Origin: Kappaphycus alvarezii
Taxonomy: Eukaryota; Rhodophyta; Florideophyceae; Gigartinales; Solieriaceae
Assembly: GCA_002205965.3 (NCBI GenBank)
Contig: NADL03000648.1
Coordinates: forward strand, 310,001 to 374,000
Reading direction: 5' to 3'
Length of the DNA stretch: 64,000 nt
The notes beneath the pieces were generated by a model, which worked only from the letters and a program-made list of their open reading frames with translations, was not told the DNA's origin and searched no databases. Shown in pieces: positions 22,406 through 31,979 of this stretch. Within the stretch, counting starts at the first letter, position 1. Every line of letters starts with the position of its first letter. The position numbers and the translations under genes are program-made.

Positions 22406-22741
22406 CAAGGTTGCAGGAGACGTGTAGGTCCGGGGTACATCAAGAAGTACATGAACAGGTACTGCAGTATAATAAAAACAAAAAATCATATGCTCGGACT
22501 TGTGCCTATTATTTTAACATACATGCCCGGTTCATGTACCAACCAATAGGAAGAGAACACATGTACCAATGTACCAACCATCCGTAACGATACGTCCGAG
22601 ATGTTGTTGGGGAAAAACACCACCGACGGATCGTCATGCCTTGTGCAATCGAAGGAACAAACGGGTTACATCGAAAGCGCAACTCTTCTCGACAATTCAA
22701 AGGCAGCAGCTGGCCAAAGGATTCAGTAGATCGAAGGCACA

Positions 22742-24913
22742 ATGGCTCAGATCAACAAATATCAGTCGCCACCAACTCCGCAAGCAAAGGATGTTATCGA
22801 AATGGTTGCATTACAAGACCAAGATAGTACGACAAATATCCTTCGCCCCGCAACTGAACTATGGAAAAAAAAACAAGAACAACTGCAAAAATTCTCTACT
22901 TTGAGGATTCTTCAAAGCAGTTGGTGATTCCAAAGTTGCGTGTATTGTCTGTTCGGCAAATGGAGAAGCAATCGGGACACGTAATAAGAGAGATAGGAAG
23001 TGAATATTGACATTTAAGACCAATGCTGGAACAAACTAATTTCGCCGCCATCTGAAAGAGAACCACTCAGGTCTGATGACCTCATTTGAAAACATGCACA
23101 GCAAGGTCAAAGAACCACACAAAAGAAACAGAAGACTCTGCAGAAGCTGCTCGCAACACAAATGACGTACAATACATCCTCAAGCACTGCGAAGAATATC
23201 AACAGAAATCTCATCCTGATGATTTACAGAGCAGGTCTACCATTATCTTCTGTTGAACATCCTGATTTTCTCCGATTCGTGCACAAAATGAATCCTAGAG
23301 TTAGCATTCCGGACAGAACCATGTTTAGGGAGAAGATAATTCCTAATTTCACGAAGAATGTTGAGAATAGCGTGGTGAAGCCTCGATTATCTACTCTTGA
23401 TTCAGTGAGCATCTCCTTTGATCTTTGGAGGAGTAGAGCATGTCAAAATATATTTGATTTGATTGCTCATGGAATCGACAAGGATTACAAAAATGTGCAG
23501 GTTCATGTTTGTATTATCGAATGTGACAACACGAGGGGTCAGGATTTGATCATCTTGCTAATGGAACAGCTGGAAAAGTACGGCTTGACAAACAAGATTA
23601 TTGCTTGTGTCAAAGATGGAGGCACCAATCTGAGGGCATGCACAAATGCCCTTCAATTGATAATGCCATTCGATGCTGCACAGACCGGTGCCTGCTTCAG
23701 TGCTACTTGCTTCGCCCATAAGGTCTCTGGTGCTTGCAACGCAGCTTTTTCGAAAAAGATATGCGAAGGCCTACCACTTGTATCACTCGAAGAGATCAAG
23801 GCATTATTACAGAAGTGCATAACGTGGACAAAGAAATTATCAAAAGGAAAGAAGGCGTGATATGAAGCCTGCAAGCAGGAAGGGCTTCCTCCACGTTTGA
23901 TTCGAACGACTGTAAAAACGAGGTTCTTCAGTGTCGTGTTCTTGGTGCGGATGATATTGTAGTGAAATGATGTTGTACCGAAATGATTCGGCTCTCAACA
24001 AGACCAAAACCTTAGAAAAAGAGTTCCGAATCAGGAGACATGGGGTTTTGTTTGGTGCAAAGTGGAAACTCTTGAACCGCTGGTCTTTCTGAGCCTGTAA
24101 AGTCAAGGGATGTATTGGTTTGTAAGTGAGGCAATTGGTGAGGTTTTGAGTGTCTGTGAGAAGTTCTAGGCAAACTGCCAAAACAATCAACAAGCACCAA
24201 GCGATGATTTCGAGCAGAAACTTCAAATATTGAAGTCTGAGTTGTCTTAATCCGTCTGTGAATCTTTCGCGGACATTCTTTATCCATTTTTGGAGGTTCA
24301 GGATCTGCGAGGACTTTATTTTCACCATTACAATGCTGTTGTTTTTGATCTGGAGCTCAAAGATATGAATAAAATGTGGGTGGCTCTTTATAAGTCTAGT
24401 CAAGGTGAGGAAAGGTCAATAGCAAAGCGTTACGACGAAGAAATCATTCTTTCACTTTTGATAAGTGTTAAGAAGAAAAGAATTGTTCGCCCTGATAACG
24501 AGGTTGCTGATAGTAACCCACGTACACTCCCGTCCGCCAATGACCAAATCGAAGATTATTTTGTGGACATCCAATCTGATACTGGAGTAGTTAATATCCT
24601 AGAGTGTGTGAACGCAGAGCTCCGAATTTACAGAAGAAAAGTATTTGATGGAAGCAGCCTTGAAAAACTCAAATTGATCCAACAGAATGAATCTCTTTTT
24701 CCTACAGTTGCGGTTCTCTGTCGCTTCTTTTTGGGTATAACTGCCACCAAAATTGATAACGAACGTGTTTTCAGTCTTGCTGGAAGACTATGCAGTTCTC
24801 TCAGGAATCGCTTACTTACAACATCTATCAAAAACGTCGTTACTATTGCAAAAAATTATCCGTCGTTTGCAAATGGTAAGAACACTCTTAGCATCGTTGA
24901 GGATTTCAGTTAA
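22742..24913 (+). pseudogene. hAT-2 transposase with BED zinc finger, frameshifted
   Basis: Starts at ATG 22742 (MAQINKYQSP). After one frame change the BED finger lies at 22936-23069 (CIVC ... RRHLKENH). A long open block at 23162-23860 holds the RNase H-like core (ISFDLWRS, VKDGGTNLRACT, CFAHKVSGACN). The region 23860-24290 is disturbed and partly reads on the minus strand. The last block, 24290-24913, ends with the dimerisation domain (FPTVAVLCRFFLGI, ERVFSLAGRLCSSLRNRL). It is better preserved than hAT-1 but still not a single ORF. Confidence 0.92.
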
Positions 24914-25221
24914 TCTCTCATTTTGTGAGGAAAATGATCTCGAAAACGATTTAGTTGAAGAGTAATAAGTGTGCTTAGCCGCCAGAAGAATCCCTATCTC
25001 ATATTTCCCGGTACTTCCGATTGGCCATTGAAATCAATGAGTGACGCCTATATACTAGACCTCGCCTACTGATATCTCGGCTAAGAAAGCTATTCCCACT
25101 GCCAGGGTGGAGAAGATATAGCTCCAAGTAAAGCCGAGACTGGTTGTCAGTCTAGAACCAGACTCCAAACAACAGTCCCTTGTTTCCTCTGACCCACACG
25201 TGTATACGTACGGTTTTAGCG

Positions 25222-25289
25222 TGCACGCTCCGGAGTCGAACCCATGTCTTTTCCGATGATGTTCCTTGTACCCACTAGGCCGCAGGGCC
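25222..25289 (-). repeat. tRNA-Arg-like sequence, probable SINE head or tRNA relic
   Basis: On the minus strand: GGCCCTG start, A-box-like CGGCCTAGTGG and a perfect B box GGTTCGACTCC, spaced as in a tRNA. The 3' acceptor strand does not pair with the 5' one and the T stem is weak, so it is not a functional tRNA gene. The start resembles tRNA-Arg (GGCCCTGTGGCCTA type, from memory). It lies inside hAT-2 and is absent from the matching part of hAT-1. Confidence 0.5.
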
Positions 25290-25771
25290 TTGTGCGTCGG
25301 TACATGTACATGTAGGGTTTTTTACTTTATTTATATTCTGCTTGGTACATTTCTTGTTCAGTTTCGCTGCACGTGGCCGACGGGGACCACCAGGTTAGCA
25401 CTTAGCTAGCATTATAGTCGGATCCTGCAGCGGACACCCGTTTTACTGATGCCATAAAGTTACTACAGGGCGTTGTACTTGCCAAGATTATTTGTAATTG
25501 TTAATTGCTCTTGGTACATTTAAATTATTAAATGTTCATGCCCAGTTTTTTTGCCCAACACTTGTCGGGTTGTGCTTCGAAAAATAAATTAATTCTTTAC
25601 ATGTACCAATTACCTGCCCCTCTCTGACTTTTCTCGATTCACTTTGTTCCTGGTACTTGATACAAGTGTTTTTCACATGCTCATTGCAATCTTGGTCTCC
25701 ACCAAAATGGACAGCTTGTGTGGGACACTGGCATTGTACGGTAGTGGCCTATAGTAGGAGGGACAAGCCGG

Positions 25772-26185
25772 TGTCGCGAAAATTCAAGGGTTAGAGTAGA
25801 AAAAGCAAACGGGCGGCGTCATCGGCAAGTCTGAAAAAACGTTAGACGTTTTCGCTAGTCTAGAATAGTCGAGCAGGTTGAGAATAGAATTGTTGATGTC
25901 TTTTTACTTCAGTGCCCAAGGAGGTTACGCCTTTTATAGGCAGTATATGCCGTCGATTGTCTCGAGCACACCTAGTAACTACTTACTAGATTCACTAGCT
26001 GATAGTACTGCGGACGGCCGTAGTGACCCTTACACTACAACAGTCCTAGCAGGCATCGCTAACAGTACAATAGGATAGAGAAAATATAGACTACGTAAGA
26101 TAAAAAATATTGGTAAGGGCAAATAAGTACATTACAGGACTGCGAATAGAACATAAATAAATTATGTATATCCTTCATTTCAACA
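25772..26185 (-). repeat. 3' LTR of copia-B
   Basis: 414 bp, TGTTGAAAT at the start of the coding strand and ...GCGACA at its end. It differs from the other LTR at scattered positions. Confidence 0.92.
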
Positions 26186-26205
26186 CTTCCTCTCTTTGCC
26201 CTGAA
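26186..26205 (-). promoter_or_regulatory. Polypurine tract of copia-B
   Basis: The coding strand next to the 3' LTR reads GGGCAAAGAGAGGAAG, a purine run abutting the LTR start. Confidence 0.75.
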
Positions 26206-26507
26206 CTGTTGTTTTCTCCATCCTTATTGACGGATTAACCATTGTTGAACAGGTAGATCACACTTACATGTTGTGATGATGTAATACAGTGCATCACACT
26301 TTACAATCTTCGTGAAGGCGCCTGTGGAGTTTCCGCAGTCCATACAAGTTCAAAATGGTATATTTACGCTTTTGCATGTACATACTTTACAGAACTAATA
26401 TCAATCATGAGGCGGTTTTCCAAAGTGTAGGAACACTTGGTGAGAACATTAAATAGACTTTTGGAGTCCGTAAACATTGAGAGTGGACTTTTGATTCCAA
26501 GCAGGGA

Positions 26508-28886
26508 TTAAATGTCGTGCTTAATCATGTACTCAATATCGAATGCATCAGCGAAAGCAAAAACTTCGGCACCTAGTATATACCTAGTTATTATGGGACT
26601 TTTTTGACTGGAACAACTCAGCACATCATACGTTCCGGTCTTGTCAGTGACCAAAACAATGTATCCAAGTTCGAAAGTATTGTCTTCGTTGTTTGTGAAT
26701 AACGAGTCAGAATATTCTTTCAACTTCATATAGTTTTTGTCCAACTTGTAATACTTCAGCGACGAACTAGGTTGTTCTACACATGCTTTACAACTTTGTT
26801 CAACTGCTTTATTGATTCCACCTAGAATTTGGTTTCAGTCACTTGCGCGGCCATTTTAACGGCACGACAAATTTCATGCCTTGCATGCGGTAACCAACCC
26901 AGTCTATGCCTTAAAGATGTTCATTCAGAAAAGGAAGCGTCCACCGGCAGAATGCGTAACTTCTTCACGTACTGTTCCTGACTTAACTCAAATCCATAAT
27001 CAGTTCTCGTTACTTTGACACTTGCAAATCAGGTGTCATCGATCTCTCTCTCTCTCGATTCAAACTTATCAAGAGTCTTTTGGACACCTTAACGAATTCA
27101 TTGTTGCCACAAAGTAGAGAATCGTCCACATATGTTCCAACTAATCCCTGAAGTTCTCTGTTTGTATGCTTTGAGAAGAGTGCGAGATCTCCATCGGTTG
27201 GCGTCATGCCCAGACAATTCTTCAGCTGTGAATTCATAGAGCGATTCCAATAGTCTCTTGAATCAGATAATCCGTAGAGAAGTTTCAGTAATTCGAGTAA
27301 CTGTTTCTCAGGTAATCCAAAGCCACTGGTTGGTTAAAGGTAAAACTTGCGCATCTGATTTTGAGCTGACTGTAAATGAGCCTGTTTAACGTCTTGAGAT
27401 CAAATCCTCAAATCTTACATTGCAGCAATTTTTACCAAAAAGCCTGTATTACGCTGACGTATAGTCGTTGTGTCACGTACGAGGTAGTTCTTTTCTTTGT
27501 CCCTATGACCTGGTACTATAAACCGTGTTTTGTATATCTCTTTTTCAGTGTCCTTATTTCTGATTGAAAGAACGAATCTTCCAGAGAGTATATTAGCATT
27601 CCTTGGTATGTCGCCTCTAGCCACTATTTACGAGGTATTTATCTCAACGATTCCTTCTATTTCTTTCTGTTTCGCTTTCAGAAATTCAGCCGAATTGGAT
27701 CTGGGATCTCGTGGGTGTAAAACGTCATTGAGATTGACGTCAATTAGTTGAATATTTTTTGGAGTATACCATTTTAGTTGATAAATGCAAAGCTTCGACT
27801 AGTTTTTCATCTTGAAAATCAAAATACGGCTTTACTCGAGAGCGCGAATGTTGCACTTACTCGCCATGTTTATCAAAAAAGACTTTTTTGTCATTAATTT
27901 TTGTGATATTTTAAGGTCCTGTCCACTAAGGTTTGAACTTTGCACGATAGACTATAAATTTGCTTCCAACGTTAAGTTCATGCTAAGCGGTATTTGGAAG
28001 CTGCAAATTCAGAGCGGTTCTGAGTCTGAGTTCTAAAGTAATAGTTTCCCTCTCAGCTCTTTCCATTTGAAGCGCTCTCATTCGTTCCATTTGATTCGGA
28101 AGTTCGCTATTCATGGCTGGAAACCTCAGCAAAACTCCAAAGGCGAGTAACGATGGAACCAGTACTCTGGGTTCATAGTTTCTTCCATAATCTTAACGGT
28201 GAGACGTAGAGCGATTTATATTTCAACATCAGGCTCTGAATGACGAATCTTGTAGGAAATAAGGCGTAACGGATCATGGCAACCTTCACCGGAAGCAATA
28301 GAATTATGACTTTCAACTCCAGATAGGATGAGTTTGATTACATTCGATTTTACCAAATCTTTCCACGCTTTTGAAACGAATTGACTACCTTGGTCCACTT
28401 TCATTGTATCAAAAAATCCAGTGTAAATTGTAGCCCAGACCTCAAGGAAAGGGTTCCAAATAGATTCCGTACTTTGACTGTGTAAGAACATAGCGTTGCC
28501 AAAATGGTTTTGCGTATCCACGATTTGAAGTACGGGATTTTTGTCAAGAAACATAATATTAAGAGCTCATTCTTGATTGAATCTGATAACATTGTTTGGT
28601 TGAAATATGCATCAATTTGGTTTAATGCTTTGCTGCGGTCACCATTGCGGAGAACAGTTGATTCAAATGTCTTTGAAAGGACTGCAGATTCATGGCAGAC
28701 GGCTGGCACATTGTGGTACGCGCGAAACAAAATCAACTTTCGAATAATAGATGGATTACTCAAAATCTGTCCCGAGAAAAGCATTGGGGTGGGGAAGTCC
28801 TTAAGTAACCGAGCCTTTAATTCATCACATGCGAGGGAACTATCCTCAATATAAGCTTTGTCGCAGTCCAATAGAGACTGTTGCAA
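26508..28886 (-). pseudogene. pol: Copia-B Pol: integrase, reverse transcriptase, RNase H (broken)
   Basis: Integrase core at 28554-28216, with LQIVDTQNHF (first Asp), TMKVDQGSQF (second Asp) and LILSGVESHNS; a Glu in the following GEG is a candidate for the third acid. An unrecognised segment 28886-28554 lies upstream in another frame. Reverse transcriptase N-terminus at 27624-27415 (ILSGRFVLSIRN ... RFIVPGHRD), catalytic block at 27237-27010 (VGTYVDDSL), RNase H at 26744-26508 (LKEYSDSLFTNNED, RYILGAEVFAFADAFD). Frame changes and stops separate the blocks. Confidence 0.88.
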
Positions 28887-28889
28887 CTC

Positions 28890-29233
28890 TGTCGTCTGTC
28901 TAATACCTTGACCGAAAGCTATATCAACATACCCTTTTGCAAGTACAAATTAATGGTGATTTAATGCTTCGAAAATTTAGACCTTATTAGGTTTTTTTGC
29001 ACTACTGTACGTCCTCCTTTTTGTGGGTAGCCAATTATTTTTCGCCTTTTGCTTTTTTATCCCACTGTAAATCTTTTTTCCAATTTTTTTTGTTTGTCAA
29101 TTTGATTTTTTCATTTTGAGTTTTTTAATTTTATCTCTTTTCTTTTAGTTTCTTTTTTTAATGTTCAAGCAAAAATCACAAATAATTTGAAAATTCATTT
29201 TACTCAGAGCAAAAGGGGAGTTCCAGCTCTAAT
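28890..29233. other. T-rich gap between gag and pol of copia-B
   Basis: About 340 bp, strongly AT-rich with long T runs on the plus strand (29070-29160). The protease expected here is not recognisable. Confidence 0.5.
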
Positions 29234-29584
29234 TTAAACTAGCTCTAACTTATTACTGACAACCTTGAGATGATTTTTGCCAAATAGATGGCGCTGTAAA
29301 TGCGAATGACTGTCCAACTTGTGCTTACAGTCGGTACAGAAAGGAGGTATTTTGTTTTGGACGCGGTTGAGGTGTTCTTTGCTCCTGACGTGGTCAAAAA
29401 ACGTTTTTGACCTGTTGCGCTTGACGTTGTACAATTTACACGTGCGTTTCTTTGCGGCGGTGTGTTTCTTTTTATACTTAAAGACACCCCGCTCTGTCAG
29501 CCAGTTGGCCGTCGGCTTTGCAGCGCAGCCGTAGAGGACCCTTTTTTGACTGTCAGCAGCTGTAACGGCCGGGGGTCGGTAAGG
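29234..29584 (-). pseudogene. C2H2 (U1/Jaz-type) zinc-finger frame of copia-B
   Basis: Open frame of about 116 codons with no ATG of its own, overlapping the end of gag. It encodes a basic stretch (KYKKKHTAAKKRT), a degenerate finger (CKLY ... HVRSKEH, H-x5-H) and a complete finger, CTDCKHKLDSHSHLQRHLFG then KNH, which is C-x2-C-x12-H-x5-H. This spacing is typical of U1-like or Jaz-type fingers that bind structured RNA. It sits where a CCHC knuckle would normally be, so it may be the nucleocapsid part of Gag reached by a frameshift. A captured host domain is the alternative. Confidence 0.6.
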
Positions 29585-30098
29585 TCAATAGCTGGCAGTA
29601 GACGGCGAGGTAGAGTAGGTAGATCTGAAACATGAACTTGGGTAGGAACTGAAACGATGCCAGTGGAACCTGAATCTTAAACCGTAGGAATTGGTCGTCG
29701 AAGATGCCCTCGGACTGGTCTGCATCAGTGAGTTCTGGTTTCCACGTGTATAACTTTGATTGGTTATTGTCCACTTGGCAATATCTCGTCTCAGTAGACG
29801 GCATACTTGGTGAAATTGGTGTGGCTGGCGTATTTACAGGCCTGACAGTAGGGGTACGGGCGTACTGTACAGTACATGTCAGCTTACAGAGAGCTGATCT
29901 GGAATCAACTCCTGTTCTGGATCCGCTTATACCAGGCTGGCTACGCGGCACTTCAAGCCTATCGCAGTTCTTATTGGCCACTAGATAGTGTTCAAAAAGA
30001 ATTAAAAAATACGTATTGTTAGTATTTGCCGGCTTACACGTGCATCTAAACATGGTGGAAATAGAATAAATTGGTATTTTCTCACTATCGAATAGCAA
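29553..30098 (-). pseudogene. gag: Copia-B Gag, N-terminal frame
   Basis: A 181-codon ORF starting 45 bp inside the 5' LTR, where gag is expected. No classical gag motif is obvious; the C-terminal end is hydrophobic (FMFQIYLLYLAVYC). It stops at 29553 and overlaps the next frame, which carries a zinc finger. Assignment is by position. Confidence 0.55.
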
Positions 30099-30142
30099 AA
30101 AGAGTTACTTCTTCAATTCCCCCCAAAACAGTAAATCTGGTT

Positions 30143-30557
30143 TTTCGCGTAAATTCAAGGGTTAGAGTGGAAAAAGCAAACGGGCGGCATCATCGGCAAG
30201 TCTGAAAAAAACGTTAGAAGTTTTCGCTAGTCCAGAACAGTCGAGCAGGTTGAGAATAGAATTGTTGATGTCTTTTTACTTCAGTGCCTAAGGCGGTTAC
30301 GCCTTTTATAGGCAGTATATGCCGTCGATTGTCTCGAGCACACCTAGTAACTACTTACTAGATTCCCTAGCTGATAGTACTGCGGACGGCCGTAGTGACC
30401 CTTACACTACAACAGTCCTAGCAGGCATCGCTACCAGTACAATAGGATCGAGAAAATATAGACTACTTTGGATAAAAAATATTGGTAAGGGCAAATAAGT
30501 ACATTACAGGACTGCGAATAGAACATAAATAAATTATGTGTATCCTGTATTTCCACA
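30143..30557 (-). repeat. 5' LTR of copia-B
   Basis: About 415 bp, starting TGTGGAAAT on the coding strand. The inner end is set by alignment to the other LTR and is uncertain by a few bases. Confidence 0.9.
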
Positions 30558-30562
30558 GCCGG

Positions 30563-30810
30563 GTCCGGCTGAAGGGACATTGAATGGCGTGGCTACCTTG
30601 TACTGCACAGTACTGCAGGCTCTACTGTAGGGTACTATAAATATTGATAACCCCAGTATCCCAGGGATATTGGGCACCTGTCCCTGAGGGTTGCCTCATC
30701 TGTGGCCGTATACGTAACGTACATGGTTGGTTGGGATTGAGACCTCTGAAGGTCAATAAAATGAGGGCCGCCGAGGGCCAACTGATTAGTGCTCAAAGGT
30801 ACTACGACGG
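30563..30810 (+). repeat. Copia-LTR-like repeat, right part (left part 25703-25771)
   Basis: Joined to 25703-25771 across copia-B it reproduces the uninterrupted sequence seen on the minus strand at 22150-22405. It shares blocks with 13435-13569 and 17926-17970. It stands just before copia-C, so it may be that element's 5' LTR. Confidence 0.6.
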
Positions 30811-30819
30811 TCTTCTCTA

Positions 30820-31256
30820 GTGTCTATCCGACCAAGCACTTTCCTCATATGAGGCACACTTTGTCCTCATATGAGGACAGTTTTCGTTACATTTTGGAAA
30901 GGTAAATGTTTTGGAAGCCCGAAAGTTTTACTGCGAAAAAGATTTTTTTTGTTAAGTTACTGTACCGTCTTTCTTACTATACATGCGCCCTCGTTTCTAA
31001 AATTCCCACGATAATACGAACTATATTTCCTTACAAAATGAAGCCGTTTCGACAACTTCTTGCGAAGAGCGGAAGCTGGTTAGGAATAACTGCTCTAGCC
31101 TTCATCGAGGTCAACAATCTTGAAAAGTTTGTTTTGATCGGCCATCTACCCTCATGAACTAATGCGGAGGGACAAGAAATGCGCTGAGGTAAAAAAATTG
31201 TATTGAAGAAAAGTGCTAACAGTAGTCCTCATATGAGGAAACGGTCCAATAGACAC
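30820..31256. mobile_element. MITE with long inverted ends and TA duplication
   Basis: About 437 bp. Ends read GTGTCTATCCGACC (left) and, from the right on the opposite strand, GTGTCTATTGGACC, each followed by TTTCCTCATATGAGG-type sequence. TA flanks it at 30818-30819 and 31257-31258. The palindrome CCTCATATGAGG occurs three times (near 30844, 30866 and 31227). The short ORF inside (30906-31157) has no known domain. Tc1/mariner-like origin is inferred from the TA. Confidence 0.7.
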
Positions 31257-31261
31257 TAGGG

Positions 31262-31460
31262 ACAGTAGTGCATTACTACTTTACTGTACGTAGTGCCTAA
31301 GTATACGCAAGCTTTGTACAGTACAATACAGTAAAGTACAGTATTATGTACAACGTTCTGTACAGTTCTATACTTTACTGTACAGTACATTGCAGTACAC
31401 AGTATTTGTTGACAGCAGTATATTGTACTATACGTACAGTACTATATTTTTAGTAATGTC
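31262..31460. repeat. Cluster of GTACAGTAC/TACTGTAC motifs
   Basis: About 200 bp dominated by variants of tacagtac and tactgtac (for example tttactgtacagtac near 31374), with little other sequence. Function unknown. Confidence 0.8.
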
Positions 31461-31979
31461 AGAGATACCGTAAAGTAACTCGAATAGCACTACCATTCAC
31501 TACATAGCCTTCGACTCCCTCAGAATCGTCTTGGCGAGGTGTTCAAGGAGTAATTGTCTAGTAAACCGTGCTCGCTTTTTACTGGTATCCTTCACTACTA
31601 TCCTCTACCCTCTGACTAGCTCACTACCGTATTTTCATCAGTCTATAGTTTCTCCTACTATGACCTACTACACTTTTGAAAGGGCCCGGACCCTTTGTTC
31701 TTTTACGAGAAAATGCGTTGTGCCAAAGTCCAGATTGCGATACAACGCGGTGTCTCGTGAAGCTTCCTCCGTGTCTCATCGTTTTCAGCCGCCAGGTCTC
31801 TATTCTGGACACCATAGATCATGTGAAAGATGCCTGCTAATCCTTTCCGCAAGCCTGTCGTCCATACTCGAGATAAATCTGTCCTCTCGAGCATTTCAGT
31901 CAGGGCCATTATACGAATACGGGGTCTGCGTAGATACTGATGCACCCTAGTACTTTATTGGTATTAACGGAAACCACAA

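Larger units (their letters stand above)
22406..25694 (+). mobile_element. BED-type hAT DNA transposon (hAT-2)
   Basis: 3289 bp. Ends read CAAGGTTGCA (left) and, on the opposite strand from the right, CAAGATTGCA. An 8-bp duplication GTCTCCAC flanks it at 22398-22405 and 25695-25702. The transposase is on the plus strand and carries frameshifts. The 3' non-coding part matches hAT-1. A tRNA-like insert lies at 25222-25289. Confidence 0.93.
25772..30557 (-). mobile_element. Copia-B: Ty1/copia retrotransposon with paired LTRs
   Basis: LTRs at 25772-26185 and 30143-30557, in direct orientation and closely similar, flanked by the 5-bp duplication GCCGG (25767-25771 and 30558-30562). The coding strand is minus. 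Internal order is gag, a zinc-finger frame, integrase, reverse transcriptase, RNase H, which is copia order. It is inserted in a copy of the repeat also seen at 22150-22405. Coding frames are broken. Confidence 0.92.

Noticed and set aside
25222-25289. Functional tRNA-Arg gene
   Set aside because: The acceptor strands do not pair and the T stem is weak despite good A and B boxes.
13570-25694. A large segmental inverted duplication including both hAT elements
   Set aside because: The two hATs have different ends, different 8-bp duplications and clear divergence, and the sequences outside them do not match as a block.
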